Assembly: GCA_964368495.1 (NCBI GenBank)
Contig: CAYJAJ010000004.1
Coordinates: 1-64,000 of the forward strand
Direction: 5' to 3'
Length of the DNA: 64,000 bases
Source of the DNA: CALVGQ01 sp964368495
GTDB lineage: Bacteria; Bacillota_I; Bacilli_A; Erysipelotrichales; Erysipelotrichaceae
A program made the position numbers and the translations under genes. Below, piece by piece: positions 1-8,471 of this stretch. Every line of letters starts with the position of its first letter. Positions within the stretch are counted from its first letter, which is position 1. The notes beneath the pieces were generated by a model. The model did not search any database and was not told the DNA's origin. It saw only the letters and a list, made by a program, of their open reading frames with translations.

Positions 1-1
1 T

Positions 2-244
2 GAAATAAAGCTTGATATGGAATTAATTAGAGAGTTAAGCACTGATTCGAAGTCAGTTACTTTAACCAAAGCTGCACTTTCTTTGTGTGATGAAATTGAT
101 AACTTAATTTCAGTGGCTGAGGGAGTCGAAACTGAAGAGCAATTTAAAATATTAAAAGAAATGAACTGTCAAAAAGGACAAGGTTACCTTTTTGATAAAC
201 CGCTTCCTATAGATGTATTCAACCAAAAATATATAAAGAATTAG
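2..244 (+). CDS. C-terminal fragment of an EAL-domain (c-di-GMP phosphodiesterase-like) protein, 5' end outside window
   Basis: The reading frame is already open at base 2, so the gene begins upstream of the window and the ATG at 17 is internal. The visible 80 or so residues are the tail of an EAL domain: an IKLD segment (the KID motif that carries the catalytic lysine), VAEGVET with its conserved glutamate, and GQGYLF near the end. EAL domains hydrolyse cyclic di-GMP to pGpG in the cytoplasm. What precedes the domain (GGDEF, PAS, membrane segments) cannot be seen. Another GGDEF-EAL gene follows 32 bases downstream in the same direction with its own ribosome binding site, so the two may be co-transcribed. 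The fold assignment is secure; activity is not judgeable because the EAL signature itself is missing. Confidence 0.85.
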   Translation, partial: EIKLDMELIRELSTDSKSVTLTKAALSLCDEIDNLISVAEGVETEEQFKILKEMNCQKGQGYLFDKPLPIDVFNQKYIKN

Positions 245-276
245 CAAAGTGAATGATTTATTAAAGGAAAAGTGAG

Positions 277-3216
277 ATGAAAAAAATTAATTTTGATTCT
301 ATTGTTGTAAAATTGACTGTCATTGTTTTAGGTATTGTACTTTCTACTTTAGCTATAGTTACGTATAGTGTTTTAATGAGTGGTGTATTAGAAAGTTTAG
401 AGGCTGCCTCATACCTTTCTTTTTCAGACAGCTCAAAAACACACAAAGCATTTGTTGAAAAGCGAATGACAGCAGATATAAGCAATATTTTTACGTTTGC
501 ATCGGATATTGTTGAAATTTATGAAGATGAAGAAATGAATATAAATCAAGGACTTGATAGTGAAAATATCGATTTGCTGTTGTCAAAGTCTGCTCCGTAT
601 TTGGAAGACATGTTAAATGCATCTTATACCACAGGTGCTTTTGTTGTACTTAATACTAATGATGGAGTAGGTAAATACGATATTTTGTATTTATATGACC
701 ATGATCCTTTAAGGGTTCGAAGAAGCAATGATGATTTAACTATTTATAACTCAAGTGAACAAGTTGCTGAACTACTAAAAGATAATTATCAAAAACATGT
801 TAACTGGAGTAACGAGTTCATCTTAAATGAAGATAATATTGATGTTTTGCAGACCCCATTAAAGTACAGTAGAGATAGTCAAGATAATACGGATTTGCGT
901 ACTCTTGGCTATTGGCAAGTAAGTAAGAGCATCACCCAGAATAACACATCAACACTCACGTATTCACTTCCATTAGTTACTGATGAAGGTGATGAATTAG
1001 GTGTGTTTGGGATAAGTATTACTGAGGAATATTTTTATCAAATTTTCCCTTCATACATAATTGATGATAATGCATTGGGCTATGCACTGGTGCATAGTTT
1101 AAAAGGAACAGATGAAATAATCCCTTTATTAGTTCATGGTGAAGAAGCTGAAGCGTTACTTCCTGTAAATGAAATTATACAGCTTGGGGAGGAGTTAGAA
1201 AAATACGATATGTATTTAACTAATGAGCTTCATGAAAACTCTGAAATAGTGATAGAGTTTGATACTCTTGAATTATATGATAGCATTGACTTTGAAGAGG
1301 AAAGATGGGCATTTGTTAGTTTAGCTGATAAGTCTACATTAGATAATCAACGGAATAATTTTATTAAAGTTTATTCATTTTCAATTTTAGCTGTATTGCT
1401 TTTTAGTATATTAATTGTCTATTTTGTATCAAAAATTTTCAGTGCACCAGTTGTTCGTCTCGCTAATAAAGTAAAAAGTAACGATATTAATATTATACAA
1501 TCTTTGAGCTTAAGTAAAACTGGATTTAGTGAAACAGATTCTTTAGCAAGGGCTATTGAAAGATTTAGTAGGAAAGAACGTGAAGCAAGTTTTAAAACTG
1601 ATAAAATATTAGAAATGGTTAAACTTCCTTTAGGAACTTTTGAATATGAGGTATATGCAGAAGAAGTAGAATGCTCAAAAAATTTAATTAGTATTCTTGA
1701 TTTAGATGATTCATTAATAAACGATGGGAAAATCTCAAGAATTAATTTTGAAAATGCTATAGATGATATAAAAACGAGAAAAGAAGATGGATATGATAGT
1801 GTTTATCATGTGAAACTAGATGGTGAACGTTGGGTAGAAATTATTTCAACTCAAAATGATGGTAAAATTATTGGTATCTGTATGGATGTAAGTGATAATG
1901 TTATTGAGAAGAAAAAGATTACGTTTGAGCGTGATCATGATGAGTTGACTCATTTGTTAAACAGAACAGCATTTAAGAAAAAAGTTGCTGCATGTTTTGA
2001 AGAAGGAATTGAAGGAATTGCAGCATTTGTGACGTTCGATTTGGATAACTTGAAATACGTTAATGATACCTATGGTCATGACTATGGGGACCAGTATATC
2101 CAAAATGTAGCGCGAATTATGGCTGATACGTTAAAGGATAATTGTGTTTTGGCAAGACTATCTGGCGATGAATTTTATGTTTTCTTGCATTCTTATGAAA
2201 CAAGAGAAGCTTTATTAGATGATCTTGAGCATGTTTATGAATGCTTTGAAAAAGAGAACATGATGCTTCCAGATAGTTCGGAGTATAAGTATCGAATGTC
2301 AGGTGGTTTGGCTTGGTATGGCAGCGATGCTGATAATTTATATGATTTAATTCAATATGCAGATTTTGCAATTTACCAAGGAAAACAAGTGGCAAAGGGT
2401 AAAATTAATCATTTTGATTATGACCAGTATGCTCATGAATCGTATATGCTTCACGGTACGGAAGAGTTAAATAGGGTTCTTGATTTTGAACTAGTGAAGT
2501 TTGCGTTTCAACCGATTGTAGATGCACGAACAGGTCAATGTTTCGGCTATGAAACACTGATGAGACCACAAAGTAAATTATTAAATTCTCCAATTAAATT
2601 AATAAAGCTAGCTACTGCTCAATCTAGACTTCAACGTGTTGAACAATTAACGTTCTTAAAGAATTTAGCTTATTATAAAGAAAACGTCAATGAATTTAAT
2701 GGGGCGAAACTATTTATCAACTCAATACCGAATGAGTTCTTATCGGAGGGTGATTTTAAAATTATATATGAAAACTATACTTCAATATTATCTAATGTAG
2801 TTGTGGAAATCACAGAAATAGAACAATTAAATTATGATATATTACAACAGAAGAAAGAAGAAGCACATAATTGGGGTGCACAGTTTGCATTAGATGATTA
2901 TGGATCTGGATACAACAGCGATATTTCTTTATTGAGTCTTAAACCAAGCATTGTTAAAATTGATCGAGGCTTAATTACAGATATCGAAAATGACAAAAAT
3001 CGCCAATCAATGTTAACAAAACTAATACAATATGCACGCGAACAGGATATCATTATTTTAGCAGAAGGTGTAGAGACATATAGTCAAATGCGTTATTTAA
3101 TTCATGCAGGTGTGGATTGTCTTCAGGGATATTACATTGCAAAGCCACAATTTACACTGGATTATGATCGTGATAAAATTGAACGTGAAATTATTGAAAT
3201 TGTTAAGGAATTATAA
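277..3216 (+). CDS. Membrane-anchored GGDEF-EAL protein with extracytoplasmic sensor
   Basis: A 979-residue c-di-GMP turnover protein. TM helices are at about 10-33 and 363-388. The 330 residues between them should be outside the cell and look like a Cache-type sensor (inferred from layout, not recognised by motif). A PAS-like segment (about 435-545) precedes a GGDEF domain (about 550-715) with SGDEF at 629-633, an accepted active variant. The RxxD product-inhibition site is absent (LKDN instead). The EAL domain (about 730-975) reads ETL at 759 in place of EAL, but the metal-binding E, the following R, LDDYGSGY, KID, AEGVE and QGY are all present, so phosphodiesterase activity is plausible. 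The start at 277 has an AAGGAAAAGTGAG leader. It follows another EAL gene and ends in a terminator. Confidence 0.93.
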   Translation: MKKINFDSIVVKLTVIVLGIVLSTLAIVTYSVLMSGVLESLEAASYLSFSDSSKTHKAFVEKRMTADISNIFTFASDIVEIYEDEEMNINQGLDSENIDLLLSKSAPYLEDMLNASYTTGAFVVLNTNDGVGKYDILYLYDHDPLRVRRSNDDLTIYNSSEQVAELLKDNYQKHVNWSNEFILNEDNIDVLQTPLKYSRDSQDNTDLRTLGYWQVSKSITQNNTSTLTYSLPLVTDEGDELGVFGISITEEYFYQIFPSYIIDDNALGYALVHSLKGTDEIIPLLVHGEEAEALLPVNEIIQLGEELEKYDMYLTNELHENSEIVIEFDTLELYDSIDFEEERWAFVSLADKSTLDNQRNNFIKVYSFSILAVLLFSILIVYFVSKIFSAPVVRLANKVKSNDINIIQSLSLSKTGFSETDSLARAIERFSRKEREASFKTDKILEMVKLPLGTFEYEVYAEEVECSKNLISILDLDDSLINDGKISRINFENAIDDIKTRKEDGYDSVYHVKLDGERWVEIISTQNDGKIIGICMDVSDNVIEKKKITFERDHDELTHLLNRTAFKKKVAACFEEGIEGIAAFVTFDLDNLKYVNDTYGHDYGDQYIQNVARIMADTLKDNCVLARLSGDEFYVFLHSYETREALLDDLEHVYECFEKENMMLPDSSEYKYRMSGGLAWYGSDADNLYDLIQYADFAIYQGKQVAKGKINHFDYDQYAHESYMLHGTEELNRVLDFELVKFAFQPIVDARTGQCFGYETLMRPQSKLLNSPIKLIKLATAQSRLQRVEQLTFLKNLAYYKENVNEFNGAKLFINSIPNEFLSEGDFKIIYENYTSILSNVVVEITEIEQLNYDILQQKKEEAHNWGAQFALDDYGSGYNSDISLLSLKPSIVKIDRGLITDIENDKNRQSMLTKLIQYAREQDIIILAEGVETYSQMRYLIHAGVDCLQGYYIAKPQFTLDYDRDKIEREIIEIVKEL

Positions 3217-3239
3217 AAAAGCCATTACTGGCTTTTTTT
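3215..3239 (+). terminator. Rho-independent terminator after GGDEF-EAL gene
   Basis: AAAAAAGCC pairs with GGCTTTTTT across an ATTACT loop. It overlaps the stop codon of the GGDEF-EAL gene, and the T-run follows directly. Confidence 0.85.
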
Positions 3240-3252
3240 AGTGTTAGTCAAC

Positions 3253-3795
3253 TTAATTTTTTTTTTCGAAGTAATAATGAAGTAAAGTACTACATAAAAT
3301 AAGGTTTAAAGTATAGTTGATTTCAAATAAGGTTGTAATGCTTAGTGCATTGAAAAAAATAATGATACTTAATGTTCCTAAAAATAGATATATATTGAAA
3401 ATGATTTTAAAGTAGCTTGGTTTAATAAAGTAAAAATGAAATAATAGAGCTAAAAAGTAAACACTTATAAAAAAGAAAAAACTAAATGCAAAAGCAAGAT
3501 GCAATGAACTCAATAGAGGATATTGTACTAAATCATAAGGCAATATCAAAGTTAAAAAGCAGTTTAGCATAATAAATGAAGCATATGTAATCGTATGTGA
3601 TTTTGTAAAAACAGTTAAAGAAAAAGGATATAGTAGATACAGTATATATCCACTACTTAACAGTGCCCAGCAACTTATTAACAGAGGATATTCATGTACT
3701 AATCCTGTCATATTATTATTTAATGGTAGTTTGAATAAAAGAAAAATATGAAAAAGGAATAAGATGATTAAATAGGATTTATAAAAAATTTTCAT
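3253..3795 (-). CDS. Hypothetical integral membrane protein (about 5-6 TM)
   Basis: A 180-residue protein made almost entirely of hydrophobic helices; I count five or six membrane segments separated by short polar loops. I do not recognise the family. The start is well supported: an AAGGAG box lies 6-7 bases before the ATG on the minus strand, and an extended -10 element (TGTTATAAT, minus strand, about 3829-3821) lies upstream. It converges on the GGDEF-EAL gene and diverges from pheA, so it is probably monocistronic. Phenylalanine- and leucine-rich composition and lack of charged motifs give no hint of a transport or enzymatic role. It could be a small permease-like or regulatory membrane protein; no function is claimed. 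Confidence 0.7.
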   Translation of the reverse strand: MKIFYKSYLIILFLFHIFLLFKLPLNNNMTGLVHEYPLLISCWALLSSGYILYLLYPFSLTVFTKSHTITYASFIMLNCFLTLILPYDLVQYPLLSSLHLAFAFSFFFFISVYFLALLFHFYFIKPSYFKIIFNIYLFLGTLSIIIFFNALSITTLFEINYTLNLILCSTLLHYYFEKKN

Positions 3796-3812
3796 TTGAA
3801 ACTCCTTTGTAC

Positions 3813-3841
3813 TTGAACCTATTATAACAAATAGCTATAAT
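3813..3841 (+). promoter_or_regulatory. Sigma-A-type promoter for pheA-gmk
   Basis: TTGAAC (3813-3818), a 17-base spacer and TATAAT (3836-3841), about 25 bases before the pheA start. The extended -10 of the divergent membrane-protein gene lies inside this spacer, so the two promoters overlap and cannot easily be occupied together. Confidence 0.8.
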
Positions 3842-3866
3842 ATATAAATATAAATGGAGTGATTTG

Positions 3867-4712
3867 ATGATAAAAGTTGGATTTTTAGGTTCATATGGTA
3901 CATTTAGTGAAATGGCAGTTAAACAGTTTTTTAGTAGTGAGCAATATGAATCTTGTAATTATAAAGATTTTACTAGTATTATTCATGATGTTGAAAATGA
4001 AAAAATTGATTATGCATTACTTCCGATAGAAAATACGACAACAGGCATAATTTATAGAACTTATGACTTATTAAAAGATAGTAATATTTTTGTGGTCGGA
4101 GAACAAAATGTGCATATTAATCAAAATCTTATTACACTTCCAAATGTGAAAATCGAAGAAATAAAAGAAGTATATACACATCCAGAGCCAATTAGTCAAT
4201 GTTCACTGTTTTTTGCTCAACATCCATGGATTAAGGCAGTTCCTACTCAAGATACTTCTGAAGCAGTTAAACATGTTAAACAGACCAACAACATAGCTGT
4301 GGCTGCATTAGGAAGTAGTTTAGCTGCAAAGCATTTTAATTTACCTATTTTAATGAAAAAAGTACAAGATAATAAAAATAATATGACACGATTTTTTTGT
4401 ATAACTAAAAAACAACAGTTTGTTGCTGACGCTGATAAAATTAGTATGTATTTTGTAGTCAATCATGAAGCTGGAGCACTTTTTAAAATAATTGAAATTT
4501 TTGCGAAAAAAGGAATAAATATGTTAAAATTAGAGTCAAGACCTATACAAGGCCGCTTGTTTGAATATTGTTTCTATATTGATTTTGATGGAAATCTTTA
4601 TGATGAATGGACTATAGGTGCGATTAATGAAGTAAAAGAGCATTGCGTAGATAGTAAAGTATTAGGATGTTATAAAAGATGTCAAGTGAATAGCAATTTA
4701 GAGGAGGAATAA
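3867..4712 (+). CDS. pheA: Prephenate dehydratase
   Basis: Converts prephenate to phenylpyruvate, the committed step of phenylalanine synthesis in the cytoplasm. The 281-residue protein has the usual monofunctional layout: a prephenate dehydratase domain (about 1-180), with the substrate-loop segment LPIENTTTG and the catalytic T-R-F near 173-175, then a C-terminal ACT domain (about 190-275) with GAL and ESRP motifs that bind phenylalanine for feedback inhibition. Both ACT motifs are intact, so allosteric control is expected. I place the start at ATG 3867, 7 bases after GGAG, rather than the in-frame TTG at 3864, which is too close. gmk follows after 3 bases, so the two form an operon from the promoter at 3813-3841. 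No chorismate mutase domain is fused. Confidence 0.95.
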   Translation: MIKVGFLGSYGTFSEMAVKQFFSSEQYESCNYKDFTSIIHDVENEKIDYALLPIENTTTGIIYRTYDLLKDSNIFVVGEQNVHINQNLITLPNVKIEEIKEVYTHPEPISQCSLFFAQHPWIKAVPTQDTSEAVKHVKQTNNIAVAALGSSLAAKHFNLPILMKKVQDNKNNMTRFFCITKKQQFVADADKISMYFVVNHEAGALFKIIEIFAKKGINMLKLESRPIQGRLFEYCFYIDFDGNLYDEWTIGAINEVKEHCVDSKVLGCYKRCQVNSNLEEE

Positions 4713-4715
4713 AAG

Positions 4716-5288
4716 TTGAAAAAGGGACTATTAATTGTGTTAAGTGGACCAAGTGGTGTAGGTAAAGGAACAGTTTTAAATGAATTAATGAAAGATGAGA
4801 ATCTTAATCTAGCCTATTCAATTTCTATGACAACTAGAAGTATTCGTGAAAATGAAGTGAATAAAGTTAATTATGACTTTGTTTCTCGTAAGGAGTTTGA
4901 ACAAGCTATTGCAAATGGTGAATTATTGGAATATGCTGAATTTGTTGGTAACTATTATGGTACACCTTTAAAAAGGGTGGATGAACTTCGAAAACAGGGT
5001 AAAAATGTTCTTCTTGAAATTGAAGTTCAAGGCTGTTTACAAGTGGCAGAAAAAAGTCCAGATGCGCTTACTATTTTTATCACTCCACCTAGTATGGAAG
5101 AATTAGAAAACCGCATTAGAAAAAGAGGAACAGAGGCTGAAGAGATTATTCAACAACGTTTAAGTAAAGCACAGCGCGAAATGGAAATGATTAAAGAATA
5201 TAAATATGTGGTGTGCAACGATGATCCTATTTTAGCAGCAGATATTATTAATTTAATTATTAAAAGACATATGCAAATCAAAGACTGA
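4716..5288 (+). CDS. gmk: Guanylate kinase
   Basis: Phosphorylates GMP to GDP with ATP, an essential cytoplasmic step of guanine nucleotide supply. The 190-residue protein is of normal family length. The P-loop GPSGVGKG lies at 11-18, and the GMP-binding region is present (TTRSIRENE, then NYDF and ELLEYAEF), as is the lid arginine segment RIRKRGTE. It starts with TTG at 4716, 8 bases after a strong GAGGAGG, and sits 3 bases downstream of pheA, so the two should be co-transcribed; linking phenylalanine synthesis to guanylate kinase is unusual and probably incidental. In many Bacillota gmk is followed by rpoZ and coaBC; neither is here. A terminator overlaps the stop codon. Confidence 0.97.
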   Translation: MKKGLLIVLSGPSGVGKGTVLNELMKDENLNLAYSISMTTRSIRENEVNKVNYDFVSRKEFEQAIANGELLEYAEFVGNYYGTPLKRVDELRKQGKNVLLEIEVQGCLQVAEKSPDALTIFITPPSMEELENRIRKRGTEAEEIIQQRLSKAQREMEMIKEYKYVVCNDDPILAADIINLIIKRHMQIKD

Positions 5289-5307
5289 ATCAAATGATTC
5301 AGTTTTT
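5285..5307 (+). terminator. Rho-independent terminator after gmk
   Basis: CTGAATC and GATTCAG form a 7-bp stem with an AAAT loop, followed by TTTTT. It overlaps the gmk stop codon and ends the pheA-gmk operon. Confidence 0.85.
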
Positions 5308-5324
5308 AATATTTTGTTAATTTA

Positions 5325-5333
5325 TGTTATACT
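5325..5333 (+). promoter_or_regulatory. Extended -10 promoter for the Sel1-repeat gene
   Basis: TGTTATACT is an extended -10 element (TG-n-TATACT) 26 bases upstream of the ATG. No good -35 is visible at the right distance. Confidence 0.5.
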
Positions 5334-5359
5334 GAATTTGTTATAACTATGGAGGTTTT

Positions 5360-6931
5360 ATGAATTTTAGTAGTGAAAATACATATAAAAGTGCATTTGA
5401 ATATTTTAAAGGAATGAATGGGAAAAATATTAATTATGAAGAAGCATTCAGACTATTTAAGGAAGCAGCAGACAATGAATTTTTACCTGCTATAAATAGT
5501 TTAGGATATCTTTATGATGAAGGATTAGGTGTTGAAGAAAACAAAAAAGAAGCATTTCATTGTTACTATAAAGCTGCTATGTTAGGTTTTGTGGCTGCAC
5601 AGTATAATTTGGCAGTTTGCTACGAAAAGGCAAATGGAGTTTCAATGAACTTTATAGAGGCTTTAAAATGGTATACTTCTTCTGCATTAAAAGGCTATTG
5701 CCAATCTCAGGTATACTTAGGTAATTATTACTTCAATTCTGATGAGATTGAGGAAGCAATTAAGTGGTTAAGCATGGCTGCCTTACAAGAAGATGAAAGT
5801 TCACAATTAAAGCTTGCACAAATATACGAAACGTCTCATTGTATAATTCAAAATTACGAGGAATCTTTGAAATGGTACATTATGGCAGCGAATCTTGGAA
5901 ATACTGTGGCTCAATTGAAGATTGTAGAATTTTATGAACAAGGATACACAGGAGTAAAAAGTGATGAAGTTGTCGCGTATTGGACAATTAAGTTGGCTGA
6001 AAACAATGTGCTTGAATCACAGGTGAAATTAGCGTCAATGTATGAACATGGAGTTGGAGTATCAAAAGACGAACAAAAAGCATTAAAATGGCATGGAATA
6101 ATTGCGAATAAAGGCCATGTTGAATCACAAATAAAATTAGGCGATTGGTATGCAAATGGGACGGTAGTACAAAAAGATGAATTCATGGCTTTTCGATGGT
6201 ACATGTTTGCTGCTAAACACAATAATGCTAATGCACAGTACAAAGTTGCTAAATGTTATGATGATGGAGTGGGTGTACAAAAGGATAAAGCGGAAGCATT
6301 AAAATGGTATGAGTTATCTTCAAATCAAAATCATGCTTTGGCGGCAATGAAATTGGCACAACACTTTATTATGTTAGATGAGCCTGATTATGAATCTGCA
6401 AAACAAACTTGTCAAATTGCAGCAACGTGTCAGAATGATCAAGCAATGCTCTTTTTAGCTAATATTCATGAAGATTTAAATGATCATAAAAAAGCGATGG
6501 AATGGCTACTAAATGCTGCAAAACTTAACAATGTAGAGGCACTATTTCGACTTGGAATACTTTTTGAGGAAGGAAGTGTAACTAATAGAAATATCAATGA
6601 AGCATTTAAGTATTTTGAAGCTGCTGCAAAACTTCAACATCAAAGAGCAATGCTTAAAATTGCCGCCTATTATGAAATGGGTATAGGTTGTGAAGCGAAT
6701 TATGAAAAAAGTTTTTCGTATTATATTGAATTAGCTAAAAAGGAAAATGCTTACGCACAATATAAACTTGGAATTTTTTATAACGAAGGAAAAGGCATTC
6801 AAATGGATAAAATTCAAGCATTAAAGTGGATGAGTCGTTCAAGTAATCAAGGATATGAAGAAGCAATTGAACAATTAAGTAAGAAAGATTTTTATAAATG
6901 TAAGTATTTATTAGAAAATGTGATAGAGTAG
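5360..6931 (+). CDS. Sel1-like (TPR-type) repeat protein
   Basis: A 523-residue protein built almost wholly of Sel1-like repeats: successive 36-residue helical pairs with the pattern A-x-x-x-L-G-x-x-Y-x-x-G-x-G-V, then K-A-x-x-W-x-x-x-A-A. I can follow about a dozen units, for example YDEGLGVEENKKEA, YEHGVGVSKDEQKA and YDDGVGVQKDKAEA. Such solenoids mediate protein-protein contacts; the family has no catalytic activity. There is no signal peptide or membrane segment, so it should be cytoplasmic. ATG 5360 follows GGAGG by 5 bases. It sits between gmk and rsmE with its own promoter and no obvious partner. It is unusually long for a free-standing Sel1 protein in a Gram-positive. Function unknown. 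Confidence 0.85.
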   Translation: MNFSSENTYKSAFEYFKGMNGKNINYEEAFRLFKEAADNEFLPAINSLGYLYDEGLGVEENKKEAFHCYYKAAMLGFVAAQYNLAVCYEKANGVSMNFIEALKWYTSSALKGYCQSQVYLGNYYFNSDEIEEAIKWLSMAALQEDESSQLKLAQIYETSHCIIQNYEESLKWYIMAANLGNTVAQLKIVEFYEQGYTGVKSDEVVAYWTIKLAENNVLESQVKLASMYEHGVGVSKDEQKALKWHGIIANKGHVESQIKLGDWYANGTVVQKDEFMAFRWYMFAAKHNNANAQYKVAKCYDDGVGVQKDKAEALKWYELSSNQNHALAAMKLAQHFIMLDEPDYESAKQTCQIAATCQNDQAMLFLANIHEDLNDHKKAMEWLLNAAKLNNVEALFRLGILFEEGSVTNRNINEAFKYFEAAAKLQHQRAMLKIAAYYEMGIGCEANYEKSFSYYIELAKKENAYAQYKLGIFYNEGKGIQMDKIQALKWMSRSSNQGYEEAIEQLSKKDFYKCKYLLENVIE

Positions 6932-6973
6932 TTTTTAAAGTCATGGGTATGGTATGATAGTTGGGGTGATCTT

Positions 6974-7681
6974 ATGCAACAAATATTTGTGGATTTTAAG
7001 GTGAAATGCAATGAAGAGTTTTCACTTCAAAACGATCAATTTCATCATTTAAAAAACGTATTACGAATGAAGGAAAATGAAGTGCTTCGTGTTGTTGATA
7101 TCGATAAAAGAAAGTACTCCGCTAAAATAACAGATGATTTCAAGTTTATATGTTTTGAAGAAATAATGCATTGTACTGATAGAAAGTATGATGTTACTTT
7201 ATTAGTAGGATTATTAAAAAAAGAAAAATGGGATTTTATACTTCAAAAAAGTACTGAACTTGGAGTGACTAACATTGTTCCTTTTGAATCGATGCGTACA
7301 ATTGTGAAAAGCAAAGATGAAAAAGCTGATAAGAAAATCGAAAGATGGAATAAAATTGTTTTAGAAGCTGCTAATCAATGTAAACGTGATTCTATTCCCA
7401 ATATCCATCCAGTGATTTCGTTGAAGGATGCCAATAAATTTTGCAATAAACAAAATTTCGTGGCTTATGAAAATGATAATATTACAGGAGTTAAGCTAAA
7501 AGACTGTTTAGAAAATTCATCAGTTACGGTTGTTATTGGTCCAGAAGGCGGATTTGATGTTTTGGAAATCAAGATGTTAAATGAGTATGGATTTAAGTGT
7601 ATTTCATTAGGAAAGCGTATTTTACGTGCAGAAACTGCAGTTATATATGCATTAAGTTCAATTGATGCACTAATAGAATAG
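6974..7681 (+). CDS. rsmE: 16S rRNA (uracil-1498-N3)-methyltransferase
   Basis: Methylates N3 of U1498 in 16S rRNA of the 30S subunit using S-adenosylmethionine. The 235-residue protein shows the family layout: an N-terminal PUA-like RNA-binding part (about 1-70, with the HHLKNVLRMK segment) and a C-terminal SPOUT knot domain with LQKSTELGV, IGPEGGF (about 190-196) and LGKRILRAETA. ATG 6974 follows GGGGTGAT. In Bacillus rsmE (yqeU) is followed directly by mtaB; here an unrelated gene sits between them. A weak extended -10 (TGGTATGAT at 6950-6958) may provide a local promoter. Confidence 0.95.
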   Translation: MQQIFVDFKVKCNEEFSLQNDQFHHLKNVLRMKENEVLRVVDIDKRKYSAKITDDFKFICFEEIMHCTDRKYDVTLLVGLLKKEKWDFILQKSTELGVTNIVPFESMRTIVKSKDEKADKKIERWNKIVLEAANQCKRDSIPNIHPVISLKDANKFCNKQNFVAYENDNITGVKLKDCLENSSVTVVIGPEGGFDVLEIKMLNEYGFKCISLGKRILRAETAVIYALSSIDALIE

Positions 7682-7691
7682 AGAGAGTGTT

Positions 7692-8471
7692 ATGAAAGAG
7701 TGTATAAAAATTTGTGCTAAGGCAAACAAATCAGAGTTATTAAAGGAAAAGTCAATTAAGAATAGAATAACACAAATCAAAAGTCAGTTAATGCCATTTA
7801 AAATTGATTGTACATGCAAGAGCGACCTTGATTATTTTAAGCTTTGCATCATAGAAAAAGGTGTTCAAAATAAGCTTATGTTTGAACAAACATATACGGA
7901 TGTGAGCAGAGAAATGGAAGAAATATGGCCAATCATTGAATTTAAAAAGAAAAATGAATTTATTCAAAACACACTTGTTTTAATTAAACAAAATCATCCA
8001 AGCTTTGTGTTCAATGAAAAAGAAATTTTTATTCCTTTTTTTGATGAATTGTTGAATGCTTTTTATTGTAAAGAGACAGCTATTTTGGAGTTACCTCAAT
8101 TTTTAAAAATGATTAAGAACTTTGATGACAAAATGATCGAAGTCAAGACATATAGAGAATTACCATATCAATTTAATTTTTTAGATGTGCAGTTTATTCA
8201 CGCAAACGAATTGGGCTTTGGTTTTTATGTAAACACAAATCACAGTATTTATGTAATCGATAATGAAGAAAATGTGACTCGACTACCACTTTCACTTAGT
8301 AATCGAGTTGATGAGATTGAACCATTCCGATGCGCTTCACTAGTCAATGCCGTGCTAAGTAAAGATGATTTATCATTTGTACAATGGTGTATCGATAGTG
8401 GGCAAATAAATGAAAAAGTTAAGAAAAATTGTATTAAGTTGTTAAAGAAATTGAAAGAGGAAAAGAGATGA
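7692..8471 (+). CDS. Hypothetical protein between rsmE and mtaB
   Basis: A 259-residue, lysine-rich soluble protein that I do not recognise. There is no signal peptide, membrane segment or nucleotide-binding motif. The N-terminal third is basic and may be helical (KSELLKEKSIKNRITQIKSQL), the middle contains hydrophobic stretches around FFDELLNAFYC, and the C-terminal third looks mixed alpha/beta (FGFYVNTNHSIYVIDNEENV) and ends in another helical lysine-rich stretch. Six cysteines are scattered without a zinc-finger spacing. It starts 10 bases after rsmE with a GAGAG leader, and its stop overlaps the mtaB start (ATGA), so it is translationally coupled to two RNA-modification genes. A role in RNA or ribosome work is guilt by association only. 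Confidence 0.75.
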   Translation: MKECIKICAKANKSELLKEKSIKNRITQIKSQLMPFKIDCTCKSDLDYFKLCIIEKGVQNKLMFEQTYTDVSREMEEIWPIIEFKKKNEFIQNTLVLIKQNHPSFVFNEKEIFIPFFDELLNAFYCKETAILELPQFLKMIKNFDDKMIEVKTYRELPYQFNFLDVQFIHANELGFGFYVNTNHSIYVIDNEENVTRLPLSLSNRVDEIEPFRCASLVNAVLSKDDLSFVQWCIDSGQINEKVKKNCIKLLKKLKEEKR

